Shown here: in pieces, positions 34,956-43,612 of the stretch
Position numbering within the stretch: the stretch's first letter is position 1
How the letters are laid out: every line of letters begins with the position of its first letter
Assembly: GCA_015066595.1 (NCBI GenBank)
Contig: SVNZ01000007.1
Span: 1-58,751, forward strand
DNA length: 58,751 nucleotides
Origin: Oscillospiraceae bacterium
GTDB taxonomy: Bacteria > Bacillota > Clostridia > Oscillospirales > Acutalibacteraceae
Direction: 5' to 3'
The notes under the pieces: generated by a model
What the model saw: the letters and a program-made list of their open reading frames with translations, nothing else
Told to the model about the DNA's origin: nothing
The model's database searches: none
Made by a program: the position numbers and the translations under genes

Positions 34956-35010
34956 CTTGACTTTCTTTGACTTTCAGCTATAATATAATTGAAGGTCAAA
35001 CAAAGTCAAA
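34956..35010 (+). promoter_or_regulatory. ctsR promoter covered by two CtsR boxes
   Basis: TTGACT (34957-34962), 16 bp, TATAAT (34979-34984) form the promoter. A perfect CtsR box GGTCAAA-CAA-AGTCAAA lies at 34994-35010 just after the -10. A second box on the opposite strand (AGTCAAA-GAA-AGTCAAG, 34972-34956) covers the -35. The known consensus is a tandem RGTCAAA heptad with 3-bp spacing. Binding of CtsR would block polymerase, giving autoregulated heat induction. Confidence 0.9.
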
Positions 35011-35044
35011 CTTATTAACTATAAAAGTATAAGGAATTGATATT

Positions 35045-35494
35045 ATGCGTATGAGTGATATAGTAGCAAAGTACATATTGGAAATGCTCGATGAAAGCAA
35101 TGGTAATGCTGAGATCCAGCGTAACGAGTTGGCTTCTTCTTTAGGCTGTGTGCCCAGCCAGATCAACTACGTTATCACCTCTCGATTTACTCCTGAGCAG
35201 GGATACATCGTTGAAAGTCGTAGGGGAGGTGGTGGATACATCCGTATCACACGCATCAATTCTGCACCGGCAAATGCACTTATGCATATCATAAATTCTA
35301 TCGGTAGCAAACTCGACAAACTCAGTGCAGAAATTATGATTAACAATATGCTCTCAAGGGGAATAATAACTGAAGACAATGCCCGACTTATCGCTTGTGC
35401 AATGTCAGAACGAGTGTTCCTTGATATTCCTCAACAGTATCGGGATTATCTCAGGGCATCTCTTTTTAAAAATATGTTACTAACACTTGTGTAA
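35045..35494 (+). CDS. ctsR: CtsR, repressor of class III stress genes
   Basis: CtsR is the heat-sensing repressor of clp genes. The 149-residue product has the winged helix-turn-helix (NELASSLGCVPSQINYVITSRFTPEQGYIVESRRGGGGYIRI), where the Gly-rich wing acts as thermosensor in Bacillus. A C-terminal helical domain follows, which binds McsB. It starts at 35045 behind AAGGAA and is the first of ctsR-mcsA-mcsB-clpC. The two CtsR boxes in front indicate autoregulation. The length is typical. Confidence 0.96.
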   Translation: MRMSDIVAKYILEMLDESNGNAEIQRNELASSLGCVPSQINYVITSRFTPEQGYIVESRRGGGGYIRITRINSAPANALMHIINSIGSKLDKLSAEIMINNMLSRGIITEDNARLIACAMSERVFLDIPQQYRDYLRASLFKNMLLTLV

Positions 35495-35506
35495 GGAGGA
35501 ATATAT

Positions 35507-36013
35507 ATGTTGTGTCAACACTGTAAAAGCAAAGAAGCAAATACCCACGTGAAATCTGTGATAAATGGTGAGTATCAAGAGTTCATGTTGTGTAGTGAAT
35601 GTGCAAAGGAAATGGGGTATTCAAACATCTTTTCCGATATGCATTCGGATTTCAACTCTATCTTAGGCTCGTTTTTCTCAAACGCTTTGCCTGAAAGATC
35701 CCAGACAACTCGTTGTAAGGTCTGCGGTAGCACCTATCACGACATCGCAAAGAGTGGTCAGGTAGGTTGTGCAAACTGCTACGACTTATTTATTGGTGAG
35801 CTCATGCCTACTATCAGGAGAATCCACGGTAACACAACACACTGTGGCAAAAGCCCTGATAAAGTGGATACAAAAACCACATCATTAAAACAAGATAATA
35901 AATCACACATAGATGAACTCAAAGCACAGCTCAAAGTAGCTATTGAAGAACAGAACTTTGAAAAAGCCGCAGAGCTTAGAGATGAAATCAAGGAAATGGA
36001 GGAGTCAAAATGA
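35507..36013 (+). CDS. mcsA: McsA, zinc-binding activator of the McsB arginine kinase
   Basis: A 168-residue protein with four CxxC pairs (CQHC, CSEC, CKVC, CANC) in two zinc modules at about residues 3-32 and 66-89, and a C-terminal UVR domain (KAQLKVAIEEQNFEKAAELRDEIKEMEE). McsA binds and activates McsB and influences CtsR. It lies between ctsR and mcsB, overlapping mcsB by four bases, with GGAGG before its start. All parts are present. Confidence 0.95.
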   Translation: MLCQHCKSKEANTHVKSVINGEYQEFMLCSECAKEMGYSNIFSDMHSDFNSILGSFFSNALPERSQTTRCKVCGSTYHDIAKSGQVGCANCYDLFIGELMPTIRRIHGNTTHCGKSPDKVDTKTTSLKQDNKSHIDELKAQLKVAIEEQNFEKAAELRDEIKEMEESK

Positions 36014-36984
36014 GCGAAGCTGTAGTATCAACCAGAATAAGATTGGCACGAAATTTAGCAGACTACTCTTTCCCTGTGAAAATGAGCGAAGAGGAGAAAC
36101 TTGAGCTCTGTGATAAGGTGAGCGAGGTTGCAAAATCCATTATGGATTTTGACCGCATTGATATGCAAAATCTTACAAAAACACAAGCAGTATCGCTTGT
36201 TGAACAGCATCTTATCAGTCCTGAATTTATTTCACAGCCTGTAGGTAAAACCTTGCTTTTGAGCAAAGATAAGACTGTGAGTATTATGCTCAACGAAGAA
36301 GACCATATCAGACTGCAGGTCATCAAGAACGATTTATGTCTTGATGATGCTTATGCTTTAGCAGATGAGATAGATACAAAGTTATCAGAAAATCTTAAAT
36401 TTGCATATTCAGATAACTTAGGATATCTCACTCAGTGTCCTACAAATTTGGGTACAGGTATGAGAGCGTCTGTGATGTTACATTTGCCTGCGTTACAAAA
36501 AAGTAAGGCTGTATCAAGAATAGCGTCTAACCTGTCAAAGCTTGGACTTACTATCCGTGGCATTTACGGTGAGAGTTCTGAGCCGACAGGTGCTATGTAT
36601 CAGCTCTCAAACCAGGTCAGCCTTGGTATCAGCGAGCGTTCTGCTATCGACAACCTGTCTAATATCGCAAATCAACTCGTTACCCAAGAGATAAAAGCAC
36701 GAGACAGAATTCTCTGTGATATCGAAGTGATTGATACAGTATGCCGAAGTTTAGGAATCTTAAAAACTGCCCGACTTATTAACCACGCTGAAGCTATGTC
36801 GCTTTTATCGAACGTTCGACTCGGTGTAGCCCACAAAATTGTTGACTCACTGTCGCTTAGCAGTATTGATAAGCTCATCTGTGATATCCAACCTGCAAGT
36901 ATAATCGAGCGTTTCTCAGATGATATGAGCGTAAAAGACCGTGATATAAAAAGAGCAGATTATCTCAGAGAAAAACTTAACTAA
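36010..36984 (+). CDS. mcsB: McsB, protein arginine kinase
   Basis: McsB phosphorylates arginines on proteins, marking them for ClpC-ClpP and inactivating CtsR. The 324-residue product belongs to the phosphagen kinase fold: STRIRLARNLADYSFP at the N-terminus, NEEDHIRLQVI, LTQCPTNLGTGMRASVMLHLPAL and RGIYGESSEPTGAMYQLSNQ, which in the family form the ATP and guanidino sites. It is slightly shorter than Bacillus McsB (about 363 aa), and its C-terminus lacks some of that extension. It is coupled to mcsA by overlap. Confidence 0.95.
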   Translation: MSEAVVSTRIRLARNLADYSFPVKMSEEEKLELCDKVSEVAKSIMDFDRIDMQNLTKTQAVSLVEQHLISPEFISQPVGKTLLLSKDKTVSIMLNEEDHIRLQVIKNDLCLDDAYALADEIDTKLSENLKFAYSDNLGYLTQCPTNLGTGMRASVMLHLPALQKSKAVSRIASNLSKLGLTIRGIYGESSEPTGAMYQLSNQVSLGISERSAIDNLSNIANQLVTQEIKARDRILCDIEVIDTVCRSLGILKTARLINHAEAMSLLSNVRLGVAHKIVDSLSLSSIDKLICDIQPASIIERFSDDMSVKDRDIKRADYLREKLN

Positions 36985-37042
36985 AAAGGTATATATAATA
37001 AAATTTACAGTCAAAAATAATAGTGAAAGGAAGGTAATGTAA

Positions 37043-39496
37043 ATGTATAATTTCAAGGGCTTTACACAAAAAGCAAACACAGCACTCAATCTAGCTTTAA
37101 CATCAGCACAAGAACTTGGCCATACTTATGTCGGCACTGAGCATATTTTGCTCGGACTTATAAAAGAAAACACAGGCGTTGCAGCGGTGGTGCTTTCAGA
37201 ATGTGGCCTAGACGATATAACACTTGAAAATCATATCGCAGATTCTATTGGAAAAGGCACACCTACAGCACTCACTCCTGATGATTTTACACCACGCACA
37301 AAGCGTGTGATGCAGATGGCGGTGATAAATTCCGCAAAACTAGGTCACAACTTTGTTGGTACAGAACATTTGCTGATATCTATCCTTTCAGAGCGAGATA
37401 GCTATGCAGTGCGTTTCTTGACTGAGCTCGGAGTCACACCTGCTACAGTGATAACCGCACTCAAAGCATCTTTGAGTGACGAAAAACCTATGGATGAAAG
37501 CTCTGACTACAATTCTGATATTCCATCATCTAAGAACAGCAAAAACAATGATACAAAAACACTTTCGCAATATGGCCGGGATTTAACCGAAAGTGCACAA
37601 AATGGTGAGATAGACCCTGTGATTGGCAGAGACAGCGAAATCAGTCGTATTATTCAGATTTTATCCCGTAGAACAAAGAACAACCCAGTTCTTATCGGCG
37701 AGCCGGGGGTAGGCAAAACAGCCGTAGCCGAGGGCTTAGCACTGAAAATCGTAAACGGTGAGGTGCCTGAACATCTAAAAACAAAGCGCGTGTTCTCGCT
37801 CGACCTCACTTCGATGATAGCCGGCACAAAGTATCGTGGTGATTTTGAAGACAGAATCAAAAACGCTATCGAAGAAGTGAAGAAGTCAAGCGACATCATT
37901 CTCTTTATCGACGAGCTTCATACTATCATCGGTGCAGGTTCTGCAGAAGGTTCAGCAGATGCGGCTAATATCTTAAAGCCAAGCCTTGCACGTGGCGATT
38001 TTCAGGTTATTGGTGCAACAACACTCGAAGAGTACCGCAAGTATATCGAAAAAGACGCCGCTCTGGAACGAAGATTTCAGCCTGTATCTGTTGGTGAGCC
38101 ATCAAAAGAAGAAGCTGTGCTTATCCTAAAAGGGCTTAGAGACCGATACGAAGCGCACCATAAAGTAAAAATCACAGACGATGCAATAAAAGCGGCAGTA
38201 GAACTCTCTGCACGATATATCGCTGACCGATATCTTCCTGACAAAGCTATCGACCTTATCGATGAGGCAGCATCAAAAGTGAGGTTGTCTACACTCACAG
38301 CACCACCTGATATAAAAGAAATCGAAGAAAAGCTCGAAACCTTAGAAAAAGAAAAAGCAAGTGCTGTCAACGAGCAGGATTTTGAGCGTGCCGCAAAGCT
38401 TAGAGATGAGCAGAAAGCACTCAGAACACAGCTCGATGATATGAGCAAACAGTGGCACGAAAAGTCAAAGGGAGTAAACGGTGAAGTCGTAAAAGAAGAT
38501 ATAGCCGAGATTGTTTCAGACTGGACAAAAATCCCTGTGGTAGAACTCACAAAAGAAGAGTCACAGCGGCTGCTTAATATGGAAGAGATTCTCCACAAAA
38601 GGGTAGTGGGTCAGGACGAAGCAGTATCAGCAGTTGCAAAAGCAATAAGACGTGGCAGAGTCGGCATAAAAGATCCTAACCGTCCTATGGGCTCATTCAT
38701 ATTCTTAGGCCCGACAGGTGTAGGTAAGACAGAGCTGTGTAAAGCTTTGGCGTCAGCTATGTTCGGTGATGAAAACGCAATGCTACGCCTTGATATGAGC
38801 GAATATATGGAAAAGCACACAGTATCACGTCTGGTTGGTTCACCTCCTGGTTATGTCGGATATGACGAAGGTGGTCAGCTCACAGAAAAGGTAAGACGTA
38901 AGCCATATTCTGTAGTACTATTTGATGAGATTGAAAAAGCACATCCTGATGTGTTCAATATTTTGCTCCAGATTCTCGAAGATGGCAGACTCACTGATTC
39001 ACAGGGTCGTACTGTTGACTTTAAAAACACTGTGATAATTATGACATCAAATGTAGGTGCAAGACTCATAGTTGATAAGCAACAGTCCCTAGGGTTTACT
39101 CAGCAGAATAGCGAAAATTCGAATATCAAAGAAACAGTGCTTAATGAACTCAAAAAGGTTTTCAAACCGGAATTTTTGAACCGTGTTGATGATATCATCG
39201 TTTTCAGCAAGCTGAAAAAAGAAGAAATCAAACTGATCGCCAAGAAGATGCTTGATAACCTGAGCTACAGACTCAAGCAACTCAATGTTGCTGTAGACTT
39301 CACAGACGCAGTGGTCGAAAAAATCGCTGACGAAGGCTTTGACGATGCATACGGTGCTCGACCACTCAGGCGAGCTATCGCAAAAAATATTGAAGACAAA
39401 CTGTCCGAAAAGCTTCTAGACGGTAGCACAAAAGACAGTTGTACAATTCACTGTGATTATTGCGGCGGTGAGTATATCTTCGATGTATCAGAATAA
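37043..39496 (+). CDS. clpC: ATP-dependent Clp protease ATPase ClpC
   Basis: ClpC is the Hsp100 unfoldase that feeds ClpP. The 817-residue product has an N domain with two Clp-N repeats (1-150), the first AAA+ module with Walker [10 protein letters not shown] (about 219-227) and Walker B ILFIDELH, a middle domain with a UVR-like helix pair ([23 protein letters not shown]) that binds the McsB adaptor, and the second AAA+ module with GPTGVGKTE (about 556-564). The IGF-type ClpP loop is not obvious: the expected region reads [10 protein letters not shown], so SLGF may serve as the tripeptide. It ends the CtsR operon, 58 bp after mcsB. Confidence 0.96.
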   Translation: MYNFKGFTQKANTALNLALTSAQELGHTYVGTEHILLGLIKENTGVAAVVLSECGLDDITLENHIADSIGKGTPTALTPDDFTPRTKRVMQMAVINSAKLGHNFVGTEHLLISILSERDSYAVRFLTELGVTPATVITALKASLSDEKPMDESSDYNSDIPSSKNSKNNDTKTLSQYGRDLTESAQNGEIDPVIGRDSEISRIIQILSRRTKNNPVLIGEPGVGKTAVAEGLALKIVNGEVPEHLKTKRVFSLDLTSMIAGTKYRGDFEDRIKNAIEEVKKSSDIILFIDELHTIIGAGSAEGSADAANILKPSLARGDFQVIGATTLEEYRKYIEKDAALERRFQPVSVGEPSKEEAVLILKGLRDRYEAHHKVKITDDAIKAAVELSARYIADRYLPDKAIDLIDEAASKVRLSTLTAPPDIKEIEEKLETLEKEKASAVNEQDFERAAKLRDEQKALRTQLDDMSKQWHEKSKGVNGEVVKEDIAEIVSDWTKIPVVELTKEESQRLLNMEEILHKRVVGQDEAVSAVAKAIRRGRVGIKDPNRPMGSFIFLGPTGVGKTELCKALASAMFGDENAMLRLDMSEYMEKHTVSRLVGSPPGYVGYDEGGQLTEKVRRKPYSVVLFDEIEKAHPDVFNILLQILEDGRLTDSQGRTVDFKNTVIIMTSNVGARLIVDKQQSLGFTQQNSENSNIKETVLNELKKVFKPEFLNRVDDIIVFSKLKKEEIKLIAKKMLDNLSYRLKQLNVAVDFTDAVVEKIADEGFDDAYGARPLRRAIAKNIEDKLSEKLLDGSTKDSCTIHCDYCGGEYIFDVSE

Positions 39497-39574
39497 AATT
39501 CCAAAAAAGAAAAAACGAGATATAATTTCTATAGAAGAATAATAGCGAAAAGAAAATTTCTATACTAGAAAAAT

Positions 39575-39672
39575 AAATAATTCTAAATCAGAATAAAAAA
39601 TAAACGCAGATGCTTATAATTCTCAATAAGAAAAAAGCGTCTGCGTTTTAATATTTCTAAATTAGAAATATT
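39575..39672. repeat. Palindromic TTCTAAATTAGAA elements, copies 2 and 3
   Basis: Copy 2 (39575-39597) reads AATAATTCTAAATCAGAATAAAA, matching the element after cotJC except for one base in the centre. Copy 3 (39650-39672) is a perfect 23-nt palindrome with an 11-base arm. A diverged copy sits in the loop of the terminator between them. Confidence 0.6.
39602..39650 (+). terminator. Terminator of the ctsR-clpC operon
   Basis: AAACGCAGATGC pairs with GCGTCTGCGTTT across a loop that itself contains a TTCTCAATAAGAA palindrome; a short T-run follows. Confidence 0.8.
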
Positions 39673-39755
39673 AAGCCGATATAATTCTACTTTTATTGAA
39701 AATATTTATATTTGTGATAAAATAATAAAAAATCCCCTAGCGTAAGGTATTGCTT

Positions 39756-39770
39756 ATAACGCAGCGTTAT
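39756..39770. promoter_or_regulatory. Perfect palindrome, probable operator of the MerR-type regulator
   Basis: ATAACGC-A-GCGTTAT is a perfect 7-1-7 palindrome 33 bp before the start codon. A second imperfect palindrome CCCCTAGCGTAAGG lies at 39734-39747. MerR proteins bind such palindromes between promoter boxes; autoregulation is inferred. Confidence 0.55.
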
Positions 39771-39802
39771 GTACTATTATGAGCATACAGGAGGTGAATG
39801 CT

Positions 39803-40525
39803 ATGTCAAAATACACCACAGGAGAAGTTGCAAAGCTGTGTGATGTTACTGTCCGCACTGTCCAGTACTACGATACTCGTGGTATTCTTGTTCCAAGTGA
39901 ACTCACCGAAGGCGGTCGGCGTCTGTACTCAGAAGATGATCTGAAAAAACTTAGAGTGATTTGTTTTTTGAGAGAGCTTGGCTTATCAATTAGCTCTATC
40001 TCAGAAATTTTAGCAGATGAGGATTCTCAGAGTGTGATTACTCTATTATTAGAACAACACGGACAGTCGTTGAAAGCTGAATATGATGAGTGTAAAGAAA
40101 GGTTGGATAAGCTTAAGGACTTAAAGTCACAGCTAAAAACTACAAGTGATTTCTCCTTAAACTCTATAGGAGACATAGCCTATATCATGAAGAATAAAAA
40201 GAAACTAAGACAAGTCAGAGCTACTATGGTTATATTAGGATTAGTGATGGACACTATCGAAGTAGCCACAATAGTTCTATGGATAAAAACGGGTATATGG
40301 TGGCCATTTGCACTTGGTATGTTGTTTGTGATAGCAGGAGCTGTATATATTTCGGCGTATTATTTTAAGAAAGTTGATTATATTTGTCCTAAATGTCATG
40401 AGGTATTCAAGCCGAAGTTCAAGGAAACTTTCTGGGCAAATCACACACCGAATACCCGAAAGCTCACTTGTCCGCACTGTGGTGAGAAAAAATGGTGTGT
40501 AGAAACATATTGCGAAAATTCCTAA
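39803..40525 (+). CDS. MerR-family regulator with membrane helices and C-terminal zinc ribbon
   Basis: A 240-residue protein. The N-terminus is a MerR winged helix (KYTTGEVAKLCDVTVRTVQYYDTRGILVPSELTEGGRRLYSEDDLKKL), followed by the dimer coiled coil to about residue 115. There are two hydrophobic segments (MVILGLVMDTIEVATIVLWI and WPFALGMLFVIAGAVYISAYY). The end is a zinc ribbon with CPKC and CPHC pairs (about 195-228). A membrane-bound regulator of this make-up is less common than soluble MerR effectors. The open frame begins at 39779, but AGGAGG at 39788-39793 sets ATG 39803 as the start. The ligand and targets are unknown. Confidence 0.88.
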   Translation: MSKYTTGEVAKLCDVTVRTVQYYDTRGILVPSELTEGGRRLYSEDDLKKLRVICFLRELGLSISSISEILADEDSQSVITLLLEQHGQSLKAEYDECKERLDKLKDLKSQLKTTSDFSLNSIGDIAYIMKNKKKLRQVRATMVILGLVMDTIEVATIVLWIKTGIWWPFALGMLFVIAGAVYISAYYFKKVDYICPKCHEVFKPKFKETFWANHTPNTRKLTCPHCGEKKWCVETYCENS

Positions 40526-40535
40526 AAGAAATAAA

Positions 40536-40558
40536 AATAATTCTAATTTAGAACTAAA
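40536..40558. repeat. Palindromic AATAATTCTAAATTAGAA-type element, copy 4
   Basis: AATAATTCTAATTTAGAACTAAA, located after the MerR gene stop and before the next terminator, as with the copies after cotJC and clpC. Confidence 0.55.
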
Positions 40559-40576
40559 ATAATTGATAATACAAAA

Positions 40577-40600
40577 AAGCCTGAGGATAACCTCAGGCTT
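40577..40600. terminator. Bidirectional terminator between convergent genes
   Basis: AAGCCTGAGG/CCTCAGGCTT stem with ATAA loop, A-run left and T-rich right; it serves the MerR gene (+) and the 40619 gene (-). Confidence 0.88.
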
Positions 40601-40618
40601 TAGTTGTATTTTCTGTCT

Positions 40619-40912
40619 TTATGATTTGAGTGCTCTTTCGAGCCATACGTCTGCAATATCAAGTGCAAGATAAAGACCGTTCTTTTCGCTCGATTTAACA
40701 AGCTGTTTTCTTGGGCTTAAATCAGGATCTGTACAAAGGAGCTGGATGGCTACCTTGTCAGCAACCTGTAGTCCGTTGACTTCCTTTTTTGTCTTAATCT
40801 GCATTCTTATTACAAAACGCTCTTCCATGCTACCGTAGTACAGTTCGTCACCACAGCGCACCAAAGGCTTGCCCTTATAGGTGGAAAACTCTTTTTCTGC
40901 CACTGTATTCAA
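40619..40912 (-). CDS. Conserved-looking small cytosolic protein, unknown function
   Basis: A 97-residue protein with no signal peptide or membrane segment. The sequence reads as an alpha/beta domain (STYKGKPLVRCGDELYYGSMEERFVIRMQI, then DKVAIQLLCTDPDLSPRKQLVKSSEKNGLYLALDIADVWLERAL). Similar proteins occur next to ireB in related Clostridia as far as I recall, but I cannot name a family. It follows ireB by seven bases with AAAGGA upstream, so it is in the same operon. Confidence 0.75.
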   Translation of the reverse strand: MNTVAEKEFSTYKGKPLVRCGDELYYGSMEERFVIRMQIKTKKEVNGLQVADKVAIQLLCTDPDLSPRKQLVKSSEKNGLYLALDIADVWLERALKS

Positions 40913-40919
40913 TCCTTTC

Positions 40920-41165
40920 TTAGATATTAAGGTAAGATTTTACAAGTGCTTCCAAAAGGTCATCTCTGTCAATTTTGCTGATGATGTTACGCGCATTGTT
41001 ATAGGTAGTTATATATGTCGGGTCTTCTGACAGAATATATCCGACAATCTGGTTGATAGGGTTGTAGCCCTTTTTGCGCAGAGCGTCGTACACAGTAGTC
41101 AACGCTACCTTGATTTCATCATCTCTATCTCCACCGAGGGAGAAAATCATAGTCTTATCTAACAT
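40920..41165 (-). CDS. IreB-family regulatory phosphoprotein
   Basis: An 81-residue protein of the IreB (DUF965) family. In Enterococcus IreB is phosphorylated by the Ser/Thr kinase IreK and restrains cephalosporin resistance. The sequence matches over its full length: TMIFSLGGDRDDEIKVALTTVYDALRKKGYNPINQIVGYILSEDPTYITTYNNARNIISKIDRDDLLEALVKSYL. Phosphorylation in the family is on Thr near the N-terminus; TMIF here retains one. A GGAGGTG ribosome binding site precedes the start. No kinase gene is in the window. Confidence 0.92.
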   Translation of the reverse strand: MLDKTMIFSLGGDRDDEIKVALTTVYDALRKKGYNPINQIVGYILSEDPTYITTYNNARNIISKIDRDDLLEALVKSYLNI

Positions 41166-41237
41166 GGAAACACCTCCGATAAAAGCATTATACTATAAAG
41201 TATATTCGAATTCAAGTTAAATTTTTACTACAGACAA

Positions 41238-43598
41238 TCAGCCTTTGAGCATGATACCCTGAGTTTTGAGGTCTTCGATAATGCTGTTCGCAATATCAGC
41301 AACTTCCTCACGCTTTAAGGTTTTTTCAGGGTGAGAGAAGGTCAGTCTTGTAGTAATGCTCTTTGAGCTCTCGTCTTCGTAGATATCAACGACCTCTATC
41401 TTTTTGATGAGCGGTGAGTTAGCTTTTTCGATAGCATTTTTGATAGGAGAGAATGTATCAGTCACGAATGATAGGTCGATATCCATTGTAGGGAATTTTG
41501 ACGGCTCATCATATGTGATAGAGCTGTTTTTGATGCTTGCAAGTACTGCCATATCAAGTTCGCAGAACACGATAGCAGCACGCTTGTCGATTTTCTTACT
41601 TACAGTTGGGTGAGCAATGCCAATGTGACCTAAAACTTTGTTGTCACAGATGATAGCGTTGTAGTTGATAGGATGCTCAAAGTTAGAAGTAGGCTCAGCT
41701 TTTTCAAAAGTAACAGCCTTGTGCTTTAACTCGTCAACTATAGTTTCGATCATATCTTTGAGCTCAAAGTAAAGAGTTTTAACATCTTTTACTTTGCTGT
41801 AAAGTGTAGTAGCTAAGAACTTTTTCTCAACACAAAGGTTGTTTTCATCAATACCTACTACTGCACGACCGATTTCGAAAATACCGTACTCATTTGCAAA
41901 ACCAACGTTTGACTTAACCTGACACAGCTGTGTAGGGATAAGGCTCTGACGGATAGTTTCGATATTAGGGTTAGTAGCGTTTAGTAGTTTGATGACGCCT
42001 TTGTTCTCGATAGAAAGAGCTTTGAGCTCATCGTAGTAGTTCCATACGTAAGAGTGAACCTCGTGCAGGTTGTATCTCTTTACGAGCATATCCTTAACAC
42101 GCTCTTCGTCACACTTTTCCTGTTCAATATTGACTGGGAAGAGTGGTGACTTCGCTGTGTTTACATCGAAGTTGTCATAACCGTAGATACGGGTAATTTC
42201 TTCGATGATGTCAGCTTTCATAGTAACGTCTTTTGTAGCACGCCATGATGGTACGTCTACTGTGAAGTTGTCATCGCTGACAGTAGCAGTGAAGCCGAGC
42301 TTTGTCAAAGTGTCGATGATAGTATCATTAGAGATGCTGATGCCTGTGTATTTATCAACATAAGCCTTATCAAAGCTGAGTGTTACCTGTGGGTAGTGGA
42401 AAGCGTATTCATCAGTGAGTGATGAAACGATAGTAACGCCCTCATCAAATTCTTTCAAGAGCTTTACAAATCTTGCGATAGCAACAGTAGTGAGTTCTGG
42501 GTCAAGTGATTTTTCGTATCTCATTGATGAGTCTGTTCTGTGTGAAAGACGTACTGTAGATTTACGGATAGAAGCTGCATCGAATGTTGCTGACTCAAGT
42601 GTGAGTGTAGTAGTATCCTCAACGATTTCAGAATCAAGGCCACCCATGATACCTGCGATAGCAACAGGAGTGTTGTCGTTGCATATCATAAGAGTGTTTT
42701 CGTCGATATTACGTTCAACATTGTCAAGTGTAGTGAAAGTGAGTGGACTCTCAAATCTCTTGATTCTGATTTTGCCGACTTTTCTTGAGTCAAAAGCATG
42801 CATCGGCTGACCGACTTCAAGCATGAGGTAGTTAGTCATATCAGCAAGGAAGTTGATAGAACGCATACCGCAGTAGAAAAGTCTGATTTTCATATTAACA
42901 GGGCTTACGTTTCTTTTGATGTTTTCAAACTGTAAGCATGAGTATCTCTGGCAAAGCTTATCCTCGATTTTCATATCGACCTGTGGGAGAGTGTTGTACT
43001 GTGAAAGGTCATCTAGTTCAAGTGGCTTTAGCTCTCTGCCTGAAATAGCCGCAAATTCTCTTGCGATACCGTAGTGACTCCAAAGGTCAGGACGGTTTGT
43101 GAGAGATTTGTTATCAACCTCAAAAACGATGTCATCGATAGCAAAAACGTCCTTGACGTCTGTACCGTTTGCTATAGTAGGGTCGATATCCATGATGCCT
43201 GAGTTGTCGTCAGAAATACCGAGCTCATTTTCAGAACAACACATACCAAATGACTCAAAGCCTGCTAGTGGGCGAGGAGCGATAGTGATGTCACCGATCT
43301 GAGCACCGACCTTTGCAAAAGCAGTTTTCATGCCCACTCTTACATTTGGAGCACCGCACACTACGTCTGTGAGTTTGCCATCGCCTGCGTCAACTTTGAG
43401 CAGGTGAAGCTTCTTTGATTCAGGGTGGTCTTCAACAGATTTAATTTCTGCAACAACGATGCCACTGATATCAGAGCCTTTGAAGAAAATCTCGTTTTCA
43501 ACCTCAGCAGTCGATAGTGAAAACTGGTGTATAAGCTTGAGGGTATCAAGTCCCTCTAAATCAACAAAATCCTTGATCCAATTCATTGAAATAAACAT
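41238..43598 (-). CDS. pheT: Phenylalanyl-tRNA synthetase beta subunit
   Basis: PheT binds tRNA-Phe and edits mischarged Tyr; with PheS it forms the alpha2beta2 synthetase. The 786-residue product has an N-terminal tRNA-binding OB domain (VVAEIKSVEDHPESKKLHLLKVDAGDG), the B3/B4 editing domain (SLTNRPDLWSHYGIAREFAA), B5, the core-like domain and a C-terminal anticodon-binding FDX-ACB domain (PSKFPTMDIDLSFVTD...). The frame opens at TTG 43604, but AGGAGG at proper spacing favours ATG 43598. It follows pheS by 14 bp under the T-box. Confidence 0.97.
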   Translation of the reverse strand: MFISMNWIKDFVDLEGLDTLKLIHQFSLSTAEVENEIFFKGSDISGIVVAEIKSVEDHPESKKLHLLKVDAGDGKLTDVVCGAPNVRVGMKTAFAKVGAQIGDITIAPRPLAGFESFGMCCSENELGISDDNSGIMDIDPTIANGTDVKDVFAIDDIVFEVDNKSLTNRPDLWSHYGIAREFAAISGRELKPLELDDLSQYNTLPQVDMKIEDKLCQRYSCLQFENIKRNVSPVNMKIRLFYCGMRSINFLADMTNYLMLEVGQPMHAFDSRKVGKIRIKRFESPLTFTTLDNVERNIDENTLMICNDNTPVAIAGIMGGLDSEIVEDTTTLTLESATFDAASIRKSTVRLSHRTDSSMRYEKSLDPELTTVAIARFVKLLKEFDEGVTIVSSLTDEYAFHYPQVTLSFDKAYVDKYTGISISNDTIIDTLTKLGFTATVSDDNFTVDVPSWRATKDVTMKADIIEEITRIYGYDNFDVNTAKSPLFPVNIEQEKCDEERVKDMLVKRYNLHEVHSYVWNYYDELKALSIENKGVIKLLNATNPNIETIRQSLIPTQLCQVKSNVGFANEYGIFEIGRAVVGIDENNLCVEKKFLATTLYSKVKDVKTLYFELKDMIETIVDELKHKAVTFEKAEPTSNFEHPINYNAIICDNKVLGHIGIAHPTVSKKIDKRAAIVFCELDMAVLASIKNSSITYDEPSKFPTMDIDLSFVTDTFSPIKNAIEKANSPLIKKIEVVDIYEDESSKSITTRLTFSHPEKTLKREEVADIANSIIEDLKTQGIMLKG

Positions 43599-43612
43599 TC
43601 TCAAAACCCTCC

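Larger units (their letters stand above)
39497..39802 (+). other. AT-rich intergenic region with palindromes, terminator and a regulator promoter
   Basis: After clpC there are several TTCTA...TAGAA palindromes (39526, 39558, 39575-39597, 39650-39672), a terminator at 39602-39650, and the promoter region of the MerR-type gene with a perfect 15-bp palindrome at 39756-39770. No gene is seen. Confidence 0.6.
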
